Source: Biscogniauxia marginata (Eukaryota; Ascomycota; Sordariomycetes; Xylariales; Xylariaceae). From it: DNA of 64,000 bases. The notes beneath the pieces were generated by a model. The model was not told where the DNA came from. It saw nothing but the letters and a program-made list of their open reading frames with translations, and did no database searches. Below are positions 23,850 through 37,432 of this stretch, piece by piece. The first letter of the stretch is position 1, and each line of letters starts with the position of its first letter. Position numbers and translations under genes: made by a program. The stretch is taken from NCBI GenBank assembly GCA_022695795.1, contig MU404076.1, positions 186,001 through 250,000 of the forward strand, read 5' to 3'.

Positions 23850-26723
23850 TTAACGACGAGCTTCGTAGAGAGCTCTTGTCTGGTCAGTTTCTTGTGTGCC
23901 AGCGCGATGGTTATACTGCCGTGGCGAGGCAAACGAATGCTGACGCAAGTTATACGGCACAGTAGATTCATATGATACCCCAGAGCGAGGTGGGCTATGA
24001 TCATATTCCAGTCGGGGAACCGTTATCTGCGGCACATTCGGGGTGCTCAAGTTCCGTGAATGTCGTGGATATGGTGCCGGCCATAAGGGTGATTGTGCGT
24101 CATAATAAGGACGTGGTCCATTATTTTCAAGCTCTCTTACGTACTCCCTGTCATAAGAAACCTCGTCCCTTATGTACCCCTGTGGCCGGGATAACGTTGA
24201 TTGGAATGTAAAATTAGTGGCCTGGAAACCACCAATTTCGGAGTGCGACCTGTTATGTAAAGGCCGTTGAGGCATTGGCGCAGGTAGTGGGCCACTATAG
24301 TTGTAGTGGGACCCTCTACCATCTTGTTCATCGAAATATGCTTCTTCGGTACGATTTTCATGAATGTGTTGGAAGGCAGGACGGTGGGGGAGTTGGTACA
24401 TTGGTCGCATTGCCGGTGTAACAGAGGACGAGTGGTTCTCAGGTAGACTAGATAGGCTGGCACGTCCGTGATGATCGCTGTAAGGAGACGTCTCGGAAGT
24501 CCGTTGGCGTTTCTCGACAGGAGAAGGACGAGGGTTGTCCTCAGAAGGTTGACTGATGCGGCGGGTCATGGGGGAGGATCTGGCTTGGGACGCAACTCCT
24601 ACAGACTGGGAGCGTCTATGGGTGGTCCCAGCGCTTGCCTTCCGCCTTAACACCATCTTAGGCTTTGTATCATCGGCTGTATCGGAAGAGATACTGGGGA
24701 GGATCTCAATGTCCGGAATCTGGGTTAGATTGTTTGCCTCCATTTCCTCCTTTAGACGTGCCACAATCTCCTCGATCTCAGTTGTGGTGTAGCCACTGCC
24801 GCATTTATTTCTGAGCCAATCAGGTACTGCAGTCCCGTTGAGGATGGCCCGGTCGAGACCACCGTCCTCCTCCTCCTCTTCTTCCTCGCCGCTCTCGTCG
24901 CGATATGGACGTTTCTTTGACTTATCTTGCACGCGATTTTGCTCGCGTTTCCGCATGGACAAAGACCAATCCTGTAGAATCCCAGTTTGTCCAGTTCGCT
25001 GGTTTTCATCACTCCAATTCTGCACGCGTCGCACTTGTTTCTGAACGAGGTCGCACTGTAGTTTGGCGTACTCTTGTGCATTGCGATAGCGACTGCGTTG
25101 GTAGTGCTTCCGACAGAAATGTACCCACACGTGCTGAGGGATCGTGCGAGTACATAGCTTGTTCCTCCCAAAGATGTGCGAAATAGCCTTGCGAAGCGCA
25201 GAGTTGGTGTCGCAATTATCAACGTACAGGCAAACAAGGCTCTTGTCCTGGGTCAAAGACCCGTCATTGATGGGGGAAGCAGAAGAAGTATCCATGGCGT
25301 AACTGGGTCTGCGATCACCTTGGTGCGATGGGGGTGGGGTTGGCTGAAGTGTTGTAAGGAGTGGTAGAAAGGTCCGATCTGTTGGGTTGAGAGCAGCAAA
25401 GTCTGGCGCAGAAATGGCTCTTTTATGTGCTTTGACAAGATCAGGCGGGACGAGATAAGTGTGATCACTTGTTAAGTGCTTTGTGCTGGAATCGAGTTAG
25501 AAGTGCAGGTGGATGTTAAGGTGGATGTGGAAGTGAAAGTAGAAATAGTAATAGAAGTAGGTGTAGGTAGAAGTGAAGGTAGAGAGAGGTGGAGGTGGAT
25601 GTAAAGGTGAAAGTGTTTGGTCGTGAAATATATCTGGTGGAGGAGGGAATGGCGGCGTGGGTGTAAAGTAGGCAAGAGTGGTTAATGGAATTCTCCCAAT
25701 TGTTCCAATATCGGCATACCAAATAGGCAAGAGGTGATGAATAATCGGTAGTGACTCGAGGGCAAACATCTGACGTTGACAAGAGTGACATAAAGGGGAA
25801 AGGGGGATGGGCTAGTTAGGACTTGAGTGAGTAATGAATGGATGTTTCCGAAGTTTGGATGATAATACACTCAACACCCCAAGCGCAGCGGCGTGCAGGG
25901 AATTCCAATAGGAATCGAGGGGCATTGCAGGTGTCTATCTTATCCGAACCTAGGTTTGGCTAACCAACAGTCCAATACTTCAGCTGCAGTAGCTGGCCAA
26001 ATGTCTGATGTGGTTGCATATATGGAAATGATGAATAATTACTCACCTGCTGGTGTTTGGAGGACTCATCCGATCTAAGCTATGAGGTCCCCTCAACATT
26101 AACATAGCATCAGACGGTGAGCCAGGCCGTCTCGTCCCAATGCTTGATGGTTCTTCAGCTATTACTGATGGAGACAGTATCCCTCCTCTTCTTGCCATGT
26201 GCTCTGCCAGGCGGCCCTTTGAAGCTCCTAGATCGACATTTCCAGGGCCGATTTCGAGCGAGGACACATCAGGAATTGTGCTCATAGTCTGGAAACTCCC
26301 AGCAGTAGACATCGATGAGATCCGCGAATGTGATAAAGACGTTGATGAAGAAGAATATGAAGACAGACTGCTATGGCTATCGGAGAATTTGTGCATTGGT
26401 GATTTTGGGCTGACGGATTCAACTGGCGAGTCGCTGCAGAATATTGGCTGAACAGATACTTCGGTTGACTTGACGTTCAATAGTGGCAATGCGTACCCAT
26501 TGGCATCCCATGGTGTTCTGTTGCGGATTGGCGTTTTAGATTCGCTAGTTCTTCGTGACAGCGACTTTTCCGGAGATGGTGAGTGGTGGGTGGATGAGTG
26601 CGTTGTCCTCTGGTCAGGTGTTGATGGTGGGAAAGTCTGCCCCGCAGGGCTATTTGTCTCCCTTGCCCGTTCTTCCTCTCTATGCACCGCAGTTGCTGTA
26701 TTTAGCAGCGAAGTGACATCCAT
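23850..26723 (-). CDS. Cys/His-containing fungal protein, possible regulator
   Basis: Two exons are inferred: 26723-26047 and 25485-23850 (770 aa), separated by a 561-nt intron. The donor GTGAGT and acceptor TTCCAG join in phase, and the exon-2 frame reads sensibly from just after the acceptor (TKHLTSDHTYLVPPDLVKAH). The N terminus MDVTSLLN, followed by Ser/Pro/Thr-rich sequence with PIRNRTPWDANGYALPLL, resembles fungal regulators. A conserved-looking block at about 311-390 has C311, C317, C337, C350 and H353 (GRNKLCTRTIPQHVWVHFCRK is its core), a possible metal-binding fold. A poly-Glu run and a basic, Ser/Arg-rich, disordered C terminus follow. I recall similar proteins labelled ORP1-like in fungal annotations, but the function is unknown to me. 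Confidence 0.75.
25500..25625. repeat. degenerate hexamer repeat inside intron
   Basis: The plus strand contains almost only G, A and T in degenerate 6-nt units (GGATGT, GAAGTG, AAAGTA, GGTGTA and similar). On the transcript strand this is a C/T/A tract with almost no G, directly before the 3' splice site of the 561-nt intron. Confidence 0.75.
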
Positions 26724-29700
26724 GTTGTCAAAGGAGCCCGGTACTACAACAATGCTCGGTGGTATAGTTGATGTAATGCTGCTTCTCGGGATCTAAAGAA
26801 AGTTAAGTGTGAAGAATATAAATAAAGTTTGATCAGATGTACCGACTTAGAACATGTTGCCCGAGCAAATGCCCGGAACACTGGAAACTGCCTTCGAAAG
26901 ACGTTGAAGGGGGGCTTAAGAGCAGTTTCTTCTTGGGTGTTGGTGCCAATAACCACGAAATACGGTGTCCTTAAGTGGCCTTTTGTGCCTTCTCGGACGT
27001 GATTGAGCACCGCCTCAAGTTTTGGGGGGAGGATATAATCAACTGAGAAGGGTTATTCAGTACTGAAACCGGCGGAATAAAGCCGAGTGTAACGAGGAAG
27101 ACCGGAGTATGATTAGGTTGAATATTGTTCGTGTCGCTTTGCTGACTGCTAGAACCGCAATAATGCTAAAGATAAGAGTGTAGGTCTTCCAAGGACGCGC
27201 CACGTTTCTAAAAGCAGGAGCTTAGAAGCTGAAAGTCGAAGTGAACCGGACTCAAAGTGGAAGTCGATAAACTGCCGAGGAAAAGATGGTGAAGTATGAG
27301 TATCTGGGCTTGAAAAAGCTCGAAGACCAGGAACGACTAAACTGACTGGAGTATAGCCACGGGTCTTGAAACTCTGGAACACGTTCCTAATGAAGTGGAA
27401 GGCCTTATAACCGCCCAGAGGCACTTATAGGCTGGCGTATAAGCTGATGAATATTCCTCGCTGGGATCTGATTCTTCAAATACAGAGATATCGTGGTGCT
27501 GCTTGGCATCTAGGTTCGATTAATAGCCAAAATAGCCAATATTAGTCGGTGCCAGAATGTTCTGCGTTTGTACAAGAGTCAGTATCTTATATAATGATGG
27601 TCTTGAAGTAGAGCGTGCCTACTCATTTATGACGACACGCGAGGAGATGCATGCCCAATTCGTGCCAGTCGTCGTTCCCTTATTCACCTTTTCCCTCCAA
27701 GTAGGCGGCAACGCCTGCCGAGTTCGAGTTCCTAGTCACAGGTCTTCTTCCTTCCTTTTTTTCTTTTTGGCTGCTTTCACTTCTTTCTCCCAGAAGACCT
27801 TCGCGTTTCCCTAATACTGTGGGTTGGCCTTATAATACGTAGGAAGTAGACGAGAACACTAGACGATCACTATCCGCTCCTCTCCATGGATATAACTGTC
27901 GGGACGGCTGAATGCGTTGGCCTGATTGATGGCCCTGATAGTTCGAGGTAGACGCCTAGGCACGTAGTCGAATAGAGTCCAAGCTTTTGTGGTGTAGGAA
28001 AGTATAGCCAGTGTGATGTGTGATATATTTATGAAGATTGCCCGTGATCGACACTGGAGAGAAGTAGTATACTTTCCAATCTTGGAACGATCGAGACGAC
28101 TATACGCCGGGGAAGACAATGATAGGCGGAACTGAGGATATGGTGCCCAGCCCAGTAGTGCTCTCAGTCGAATAAGCAGACAATGGGACGGAAAGAATCA
28201 GAAGGAGGAAACTATGGGCCCTTGCTGTTTGATGAGGGTACTTTGAGACGTCGATTTAATGGTTCTTGCTCCTTGCAATCGACACCTGACCGTAGGTGCG
28301 TGGAAGGCCTCCTGCTGCTCGCCCCGACTAGAACCACTTGAAACTTGCCCCGAGGGGATTTAAGATACCGCCCTTCAGAGCTACCAAGCCGGGTCAGTCG
28401 GTCTGAACACTGAATAAATACCACTAACGGATATGCACAGAGGGTAGGATGCAAGGTACACCGGATGATAGACAGTAATGTGATGTTGACAACCAGATAG
28501 GAAGGCTGTGCTGCTCTGCCGTTGCATAAACTCAAAGCAACAAGTGAAGACAATGGCTGTTTGAAAGCCCGGGAAAGGTGAATCTTTGGGGTATCCGAGA
28601 GAGAACAGAACTTGGTGAGAGCACGAGCTCATACATAGACACAGAAAAAGGTTATCCTGAGTCCGAATTGGGGCCGACTAGAAGCTATAGGAAGATCGAC
28701 GGACAAATAAACCGATGGGAAAACGGCGGCCATGACGAGCAACACAATACCGCAGATTGAAAGGATAAAACACCAGCAGAGTTCCCACCCAAGGGTACAC
28801 AGATACTTTGCGTTATGCGTTGCGTGGTTCTGTCGAGGATGTTTAGCATACCCCACTGTAGGTTTGGGCACCGGCCTGGTTCTCCCTAAACGGTTAATTA
28901 GTCCATGACAAGGCCCCTGTTCTTCCAAGGATATGGCCTGTCTTGCGTGCGACTTGAAGTCGTTCTTTGCTGTCAGTTGCCCTGGGGCTGATGCTGGTAG
29001 CGATATGCCGGGTAGAGTATGCAGGTCGTTCTGGAGGGCCATCCCTGTGCGTCAGATTGGTGCGTCGAAGATCGCGGCCAAGCCTGCATCAAGTGCAACG
29101 CTCGTCTGAACCATCATGATCGTCACAGGGTCTAGCCCCGACGAGAAGCTTTAAGTTCCCAGCCCGAATCCTGTGCAGATTGCCCATTCAACACTGAAAG
29201 TCGATACACATGCTGAAGATTGACATAGTTGGATCCTCATCCGGTAATGTCGACGAATCCTACTTACCTACTACGGAGTAGATCTGACTTACGATAAACC
29301 TAAGCTCGCTCCAGTAACCCATTCCAGCCTAGACGACCTACTGAACCCGCCGCCAGCGCCTCATCAGACAAATTAAGATACCTCACGGGACGCATTGAGG
29401 CTTGTGCTCCAGATTGGGAACGTTAATATAGCAGCATGGACTGACTACACACCTACCTTCTGTGTACCCGGGTCCTGCTTGACCTTCTCCTGTGCCGGCC
29501 GTCGGTGTCTTACTCTTCTGCATAGTACTTTGCATAGCTTAACGTAAAGTTGGCTACTAGATTCCGCTAGTCGGGCATGCGCCTGTCGGATGTTCACGAG
29601 CGAAAAGTAATAAGCATTCGAACCGACAGGCGAGGTAGACGGGTTGGCGCGCAAGAGTGTATTCAAGAGGATCTGCAAGCTGAGACCCGGGATTGGGCTT

Positions 29701-32625
29701 GAAACCTGCATGCAGTTAGACACAGGCGTGTCTTGTTTGATACCACAGACTGTAGGCCACCAAGGCTACATTTGCGATCTGTGACCGGATTAGCAGCTGA
29801 CCGGTAGAGAACCCACGGACCTATACAACTAATCGATCGGGAGGTACCGAGCCTGCCAGGGCGAAGTCTTGTTTCACTGTTATTATGGGGGGTTGCAGTA
29901 CAGGACTAGCACACATTAATGGAGGCCACGGCGGCCACGGCGACCTCGGAACTTAACAGCCCTAAGGCTCGGACGAGAGTGTAACCATATGAGAGCCGCC
30001 AACGTGACAGCATTATTATTCCGACAGGTGGCTAAGGATTTGCATGCTACCCCGCGAGAAGGGATCCCGTGTTCCTCAGAGGTAGGTAAGGCAAAATATG
30101 GTAATATAGCGTGGTATGATGCGCTGCCTTTGTCCGACCACAACACGGATAGTAGACTGGTGGGAAGTGGTGAGAGAATAGCGATGGCGGGATGAATGCC
30201 GTCCTGATTGCTCACGACGGCCCAGTGAAGCAGGGCAACGAAGTTAGATGTGACATTGACCAGCCGAACCAGTACGCCGCCTTGCACTCGAAGAACGGCA
30301 GGACGGAAATGACGGCATCACACTTAACCTCCTTGGCGCGTTCAGATTGCTGCCGGCCGTTTCATTTTTCGCAGTCATTGAGACGAGACGACATTCGTGT
30401 GTGTTATCGACATCGAGAGGGAAAAGTTAGATGGACGACAATTTATTGCCAGAGGAGGCGCAGCTTAGGTTGGCTTGGCTTGGCTCGTTAAATCTTAAGT
30501 ACGATGGGGAGGGCACCGGGGGATTGACTGCCTAGGAAAACCATCTCGCGATCATGGGTGGTGTTTCAGCCTGGTGTTGGAAGTGTCTTCTAGGTTAGTT
30601 TACGCGTTTCAAAGACGGCTGCTACTCGCTGCCCTGTCCCTGAATACAGAAAATGGATGGATGGCATCTGTTTATGAGAATATGGGGTTCTGATCAATTA
30701 GCGCAAGGGTTTAAAAAAAGAAGCTTTAGGCTGGAGTTAAGCACGGGTCGCAGAGAGGTAGAGAACTCGGAAAGATTACTCTCTAGGGAGGTATCATTAC
30801 AGAGATAGCCCCTCTATATGAATTAACCCACCTATCCGCCCCCCTTCCCCCCTTAATATACTTCATCCTTCACTATCTAAACAAACAAACAATATCACCG
30901 CCTCTATTCCTCTGACGGTCCCCATGGCAGGGAAAAGCACTAAAGATAACACCTATTCGGGCTTGGAAAACCAGAGAAAAAGAAAGAAACACCATTGTTT
31001 GGTCTAGTTCTCGTTCGACACAGTCACTTATGCTGCTTACCGAAGCTCATTCCACGCTAGGTTGGAATATTCCACACCCGCACACCTTGCGTCGATCTAG
31101 TTTCGCTGTTTCCATTGACACCTTACATGTCGCGATAGCAGCAACTAGGCTAAGGGGGCGAGCATCTCATTATAGTTTGATCGCCAGCTAGGAATCTGAG
31201 TGTATCTCCATCGGTTCCCATTGGACTCCCCTTCTCCCCTCCCTAACTCGTGGGTCCATCATCATAATCGACGTGCGGCCGCGTGTGGGTTACCTAGTCG
31301 GCGGGCACTTACACTCACGGCTGAAAGCTTATGACAACCTCCACTATTTCGATTATGATCTGAGCCGTGATCTTCAGCTAAGTTAATTTTCCCGCCGTCG
31401 CATATGATGCTACTCCTACGGACCCCGGTTCGTAATATCTTCGTCCTTGTATACACTATAGACTCAGCCCGAATGCCAATACTATGAGAAAATTTCAAGA
31501 GTGTATCATGCAGCTTCTCCTCGGAGTCGTCCTAGTCCAGCAACTACTATTCTATCATATACCTAGTAGGGGAATTATGGATGTTTTACCCCAGGCGATC
31601 TAGTTAGGTAATTATACCTCGATATATGGCTGACTTGGATGCTATATTATCAATCTCTCGGTGGGCCAGATATTCAATGTTGCATGCTATTACAAATCAT
31701 GGCGTTAGTCGTATCGACATAACTATTCCGCCACTGGGGATCTTGAATCACATCTCGAAAGTTCCTGGTTATCCTCTCAACTTGCTTGTTAGGCCCTTTA
31801 TATTTTCTAATTCTCTTCTCTTCCAATAGGATATCTATTCACCCATTTTAGGTTTACTCAACGTTCCCGAAGATGAATTTTCCTCAATCCGTCGGTACTG
31901 ACCAAAATGGTTGGAGTCCCTAAGAGTGAAATCCAGGCGCTCAGGCCTCAACCCTATACCTTAGTTTAGGAGTATTTAGGAGCTAGAGCCACTAGTTAGT
32001 CGCAGTGTAAGTTCTCAAAGGCCTTATTCATGCCGGCCGCTATATGATGTCCATGCTCATACATCTCCTAAGCCTTAAGGTTGTTATCCGGTTCCGTAGT
32101 CCTGTATATGCATGTGAGGCTGGTACCAAGCAGAGTCACGAAAACGGTTTAGTATAGTATAAACTCGCATGAAGCTAATCAGTCGCTTCATAATGGTTTG
32201 CTTGAGATCCTAGACAAAGGCTTTGAAGCTTGCATTGTTACTAGGTAGGGACTTCAACCAGATACTAGTATCGGTTTCTGGCTCGAATATCTACTATACT
32301 CTGCAATGACTATCACTTAGCAACATTATGCAAGATTACCGCGTTTAAATCAAGTTTCCTTAGCGGTTCCACGGCTCGACGTTATCCCGCCAACATGGTA
32401 CGCTAACATTAGGGTTGATGTCCCTCGTTTAAGCCCATTCCCAGGTAGACTTTAGACTATGATCAAGTCACAATCATAGACTCTAAGTTTAAAATAGGCC
32501 AAGGACTTTCTTGCACCACCAACATATTGACTACGTAATTGTCTCCCCATCCCCTAGCAACATTACATCGTCGAGAAAGGCCTTGTTAACACTGCTGCAT
32601 GGCTAGTGCAATTGTGTTGTCATTA

Positions 32626-33515
32626 CTAACTACGTATCCCATGACTGGTAAACCTGAGCACGAAGCCCCTGTCGATCTTTTCCGGTTTATTAATGGAGAA
32701 GAGCCTCTGCAAATTGGTATGCATGGTATCAGCAAGCGCTTCCGTGAAAGGAATCGACCGATATTGCATGTGAACTTGGGTGACTCGGTTGTCTAGGCCA
32801 CGAAGCCGTGAAATCTGGGTCTGATCAGTAAGTTTACTAAAAGAATGTCTTACGACTGACTGCAGTGATACCCGGCGAAGCAGGCTTACGATCATGATCG
32901 CCAAAAGACGACTGGTGTGTCTCCCCCCCTACGGCAGGCTGTAGCTTGAGCTGGTCTCCTAACCAAGGTACAGCCAACAAGCCGGCACGACGGATCTCAG
33001 ATGTACTGAATTCCTGACGCGCGGGGACGGAAACTAGCATTTTGGCCACGCTTGCCAGCAAAGAGCCAAGTCAGGGGAGAGGGTCTTCGGGCGGAAAGCA
33101 CGGCAGAGCTCTGGCATCTCTGGATGGAAGGGCGCTACGGTGTGTTCCCTTAATAAGCCGATAGCCTGGGAGGCTGCAGCAAGCATGGAAGCGAAGTGCT
33201 TGCCATCACAGCAAATCTTCCGCTGCAGGAAAGCAGAGTGAGACAAAATTGGCTACAACCCCTGACGTCGTCGACTTAAGCGATTCAGTGAGTAGCTTGC
33301 TTTCAGACCATGTATCAGTCCCATTGCAACCCCCTTTCCCCCAAATATCTGATATCAAGTGAATGGCTTTCAATGACCCCGAGAGGAGGCCGCAGGAGAA
33401 GATAATTGCCCGGTTGAAAAGAGTGCAGAGAAGCCCAGATGATGCAGATACGAGGACTAGGCCTCTCGAGACGTTTCTCCTAGACATCCTTTTCCCATCA
33501 ATATCCACGAATCAT
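32626..33515 (-). pseudogene. coding-like segment, unassigned
   Basis: Several overlapping minus-strand frames have coding character (for example 33508-33206, 33246-33034, 33061-32837 and 32904-32626). CTTTCCTGCAG at about 33236-33226 looks like a strong acceptor, and GTAAG words occur between the frames, so a multi-exon gene or its relic is possible. I could not join the pieces into one convincing reading frame and recognise no domain. Confidence 0.3.
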
Positions 33516-34711
33516 GGCAAAGTAGCTTGATAGTCGAACTGCTTGCAGTTTCCTGGCGATCTCTCTCATCATTAACAATATTTCATAAATCCTTATACCT
33601 GTGTGACTCGCTCAGAAGCATCCTATTTGCTAGCGGCTGTGCTCTCATGTCCTAAAGTCCGAAAATGATGCTACCCAAACAAATCTTTGGCCTCGCTTTC
33701 ACTGCCCCAAGGGATGTGCTGTTCCTATTCGGTAGCCTAGGGGGTTGCTCGCTCGTCGTCCTTTCTTTTCCTAATCAAGCTCGTTGCGTTAATAGTCTCC
33801 CGACTATGGGTACCGAGGTAAGTAGGTGACTTGAAAGGGGACAGAGAAACACAGGATTTGGTGGCCTAGAATTCGAGGACGAGTACCTAGGACTTAGTGG
33901 TATACCATAAGGGCCGGGAGCATGCTAGCTAGACACTTCATCTCATCCTTGTGAGATGCAGTGCGTCGTACATAACGTCTGAACAACTGGATGTTCAGCT
34001 TTAGTTCTGCTTGACATGCTGTCCCGCTAAACCTAAATGGTTTTAATGTAAATAGTCTCATATAGCTCCTCTGGGTGGCTCGATATCAACCTCCCAATCG
34101 ACCACTCTTGCAAGGCCTAGCGGCGGCAAGGCGCAGTACTTCTCACCTGTTCGCGACGAAGTTAGTTCATCGGCTTCACGGCGTATGTCTAGCAAAGCCC
34201 ACCCGCCCCCGATGAGGCAAACCGATGTGCATAAGGGGGGTTGCGAAATCCGACTCGATAGCTAGTCCCCACGTTATCTTGCACTCACCGCCAGGCACAG
34301 ACACACTCACACGCATTACACACCCCTCAGTCTGCACGACGCAGCTCCCAACGTTCCCGAATGACGGGGCGACCGACCACATTGCATCGTTGCACTGGCA
34401 GTCCTTCCCGTGATGCCGGCCCGCGTACATGTCGAAAGGGAAATAAATTTCCGATGCGCGTGATTGGATGCACCGTCTGAGATGGGACCCCGGCCTGTAG
34501 GCCGGCAAGACATCCGTCTCCAGCCACGTCATCCGATGTTTGAACCCGCTGAACCCTAGAGGCTTCCGCTTTGGGCCAACCCCCAGCCAAGCAAGTATGT
34601 ATGACACGGCAACATGGGGAAAATAGGCTTGCCCGCCTCATGGCATGATATTTTCCACTTTTACCTCCGCAGACCGATGTGGAGCATCGCTCTCTTTTGA
34701 TGATGTGAGAC

Positions 34712-35467
34712 GTGCTGGCAGCGTGCGCGCGCGGGCGAGAGAGAGTTTGGCATGCCGTAACGGCTAGGTGCGTCGTCTTCACTGGCGGCCCAGGAAGCGG
34801 CAGTTACTCTGAACGGCCAAGCGGACGAGGCAGGGCGACCGGGCGTCGCTGGAATGCTGGATGTCACGGGTACAAACAGGTCAACCCCAGTGTTGAAATC
34901 GAAAAAACTGATGCAGCTTGCCTGTTCAGAGATTTCGTGTTACGAGCCCGGCTGGTTGCAGATGCTTCAATGCTTTCGACGCCATTGGGCCGCCATTATG
35001 CATTATGGTCGGGCGCCGGGCAAGTTCGACGACTGATTTGGCCATGTCTTGGTGATCCTCTACCAGCATCGGGCGAGCTGTCCGAAGCTGCTACAACGCT
35101 GGTAGCTTTTTGTGACGAACATATAACTTATGAAGGACAGTAACGAACGGACGACCTAGCGTTCGAGTTATTTGATCAGCTGATTATGTTGGTAGCTTGC
35201 TCACAAGGACGTGAGTGCGATCTAAATGATACCGAACCGGCTGCGATACTTGACGGAGGCATTCGGAGCTGCCTCATGACGCTGGCGGCCGCACTGCAAC
35301 CATCTGTTATATTGGCTTTTAAGCCTGTATGGCGCTCAATCCTTGGGGTTTCATGTGCAGAGTGTCTCTCAAATCCCTTTATGGGACTTCACCGGCAGCT
35401 CCCCAATATTATGCACCACTCAGTAAATTTAGCTGGGCAGTTAGGCGGCCTGCATTGGCAGGATTGA
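34712..35467 (+). pseudogene. 250-codon frame broken by one stop, unassigned
   Basis: The plus frame is open from 34712 to 35140, has a single TAA at 35141-35143, and continues in the same frame to 35467. The TAA follows a CAG codon and would be one C-to-T change from CAA, the kind of change RIP makes. The translation contains ordinary residues (ARLVADASMLSTPLGRHYAL, MLVACSQGRECDLND) but no family I recognise. It lacks a clear ATG. A neighbouring frame on the other strand (34176-34607) is also open. Confidence 0.3.
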
Positions 35468-37202
35468 AACTGCATGCTTGCTAGAATCATTCCTCGGGGG
35501 CACTGCAGAGTTTCCTGGTAAATGATTGCAGCAGGCTTTTATGTTATTAGTATCACAAGACGTACTGTACCGTTTAAGTTCCGCCAAATTGCGACTCTGC
35601 ACTGGTGACCAAGCAAGAGGTCATGTCGCCTTGTTTTTTCCACGAATATGAGCTGCCCAAGTTATAAATTGACGATTTCATATTCATCTCAAGGGGTGCT
35701 TCGATTGCTTCATGCTCCGGAAGGAAAGCGAGGTACTCGCTCACAAACATCACTGGCGGAGTGCGTAGACAGTGTGCTGTATCTGGAACCTTGGAGAGCT
35801 TGGCTGGCATAACGAAAACGACTATCTGAGTTTGCAGAATGACACCAGGGAATCCCACACAACTTTAATAGAGTGAGAATTAGCTGGTGGTTCTAGGCAA
35901 TGGCGTTCGAGATGTTTAATCAGAGTCCTGTGGGTTGAGCGATTAATTGGAATGCTCTCTCTAGATCCGGTCTTTACTGAACATACCTACAATGATACAC
36001 CCACCGTAGGTCTGACATATCCAAGACGACTACTCTATGCGGATGATCCGTCGGTAAAGCGTTCATGAACAAAAGACTTAGTCTAGCTGAGGATCATCCC
36101 GAGACTTCATGATCTAGGTAGTTGTGACGGCCCGGTGGTCATATTCAAACTGACATAATTGACCTCAATTGCTTCTCCTTTCATATCATGTTTCCATAAC
36201 GAGTGTAAATGTAAACTAACCAGCGGTTTCGATCATTTTATGTCACTTGAGGAGGTAGAATGACATCTCGTATGGTTCTTCGACGAAGAGGAGCAGGTTG
36301 GATGACATTTTCTAGTGGACTTTCTCAGAGTACTCACTAACAAATTTGTCTACCGTTTCGGCTAAATTCTCTTGGCGTCATTTTCAGGAGACCAGACTAT
36401 CCCGCTCAAAACGCCGTTGATTACCGTCCCAGTTTATCGAAATGGATCTGCTTCCATGAGCCTATGATCTAATCTCATTAAGTCTAAAGCACTACAACAG
36501 ATTCACACCCCAGAAATTCACAAGCCAACACTGAAGGTTTTGAGTGTCGCAGTGTAGATCTAGGGAACTGACATTTCCTACGTGGAGGAGAATCAAACGT
36601 GGCTAATATGTTTCCTATATCTAGGTTATTTCTCTTGTGATGTCGCGGCTATGAGTTCCCAGCTTTGGGGATGGAGATACAGAGGCAAAGAGGCGAAAGG
36701 TTCGGAAAGGAACGCATAGTCGTTGGGGGTGTAAGTTCTAACTAGAAGCTTGAAAGCTCAATGCTGATGATAGGTTCTATTCTATATGTAGGTGAAGAAA
36801 CATATAATACCACCTCCCAATCAATGCTACAGTTTACGAGGACTGTGAGTATCGAGGGTCCTACTGTGTGAGCTAGGAATTCATGGATGAGAGACCACCA
36901 GTGCCCGGTAGGCAATTATCTCAGCAGCCGGAGCAGGTTGAGAACGTTCTTTGGGGACTTATTAGGAGGAGCGTACCTGGATCTTCTGTCGCTGGAGAAA
37001 GACTATTGGTTAGAAATTCCTCCGTCTTGGCGGAAGGGAAATTTGATCCAACAGACCCCATGTGTCCGTTGTCGGCCGGCCGCCCTCCAGTGTTAGACAC
37101 CTCTCCGAGAGTATAGCAGAACATCCGCCACCATGCAGCCCCTTTCACTCCCTCCTGCATGAACAGAGAGCGAGGTACCGGTGCTACATGCTAAGCATGT
37201 GC

Positions 37203-37432
37203 AGGTCTCAAGAACGCTTCGCATATTATTTCCTCCAAGCACGACATCGACGCAATTACAGCCGTGGCTTCCGGTCCCCAATCTGTACTACGGGTTTTCT
37301 CCAATAGCCGTGATATTCTTGAGAGGCGAATAGAGCCTTTATCACTCGTACCCGAGATACACGACATCAAGATCCATCCAGAAGCTCTCGCAAAGCGACT
37401 TATGCAACTAACAAGCTGCATACAGTAGGTAC
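37203..37432 (+). pseudogene. coding-like segment, unassigned
   Basis: After an acceptor-like TGTGCAG the plus strand is open for about 75 codons with strongly protein-like content (LKNASHIISSKHDIDAITAV, then SRDILERRIEPLSLVPEIHD). It ends at a TAG that overlaps a GTAGGT donor-like word. Further intron-like signals lie downstream (GTAAGA, then CTAAC, then GTAG, at about 37489-37552). A multi-exon gene could not be completed because the next joined codon is TGA. It looks like a decayed gene. Confidence 0.3.

Noticed and set aside
29581..29610. Possible tRNA on the minus strand (GGTTCGAATGC word)
   Set aside because: No cloverleaf could be built around the B-box-like word.
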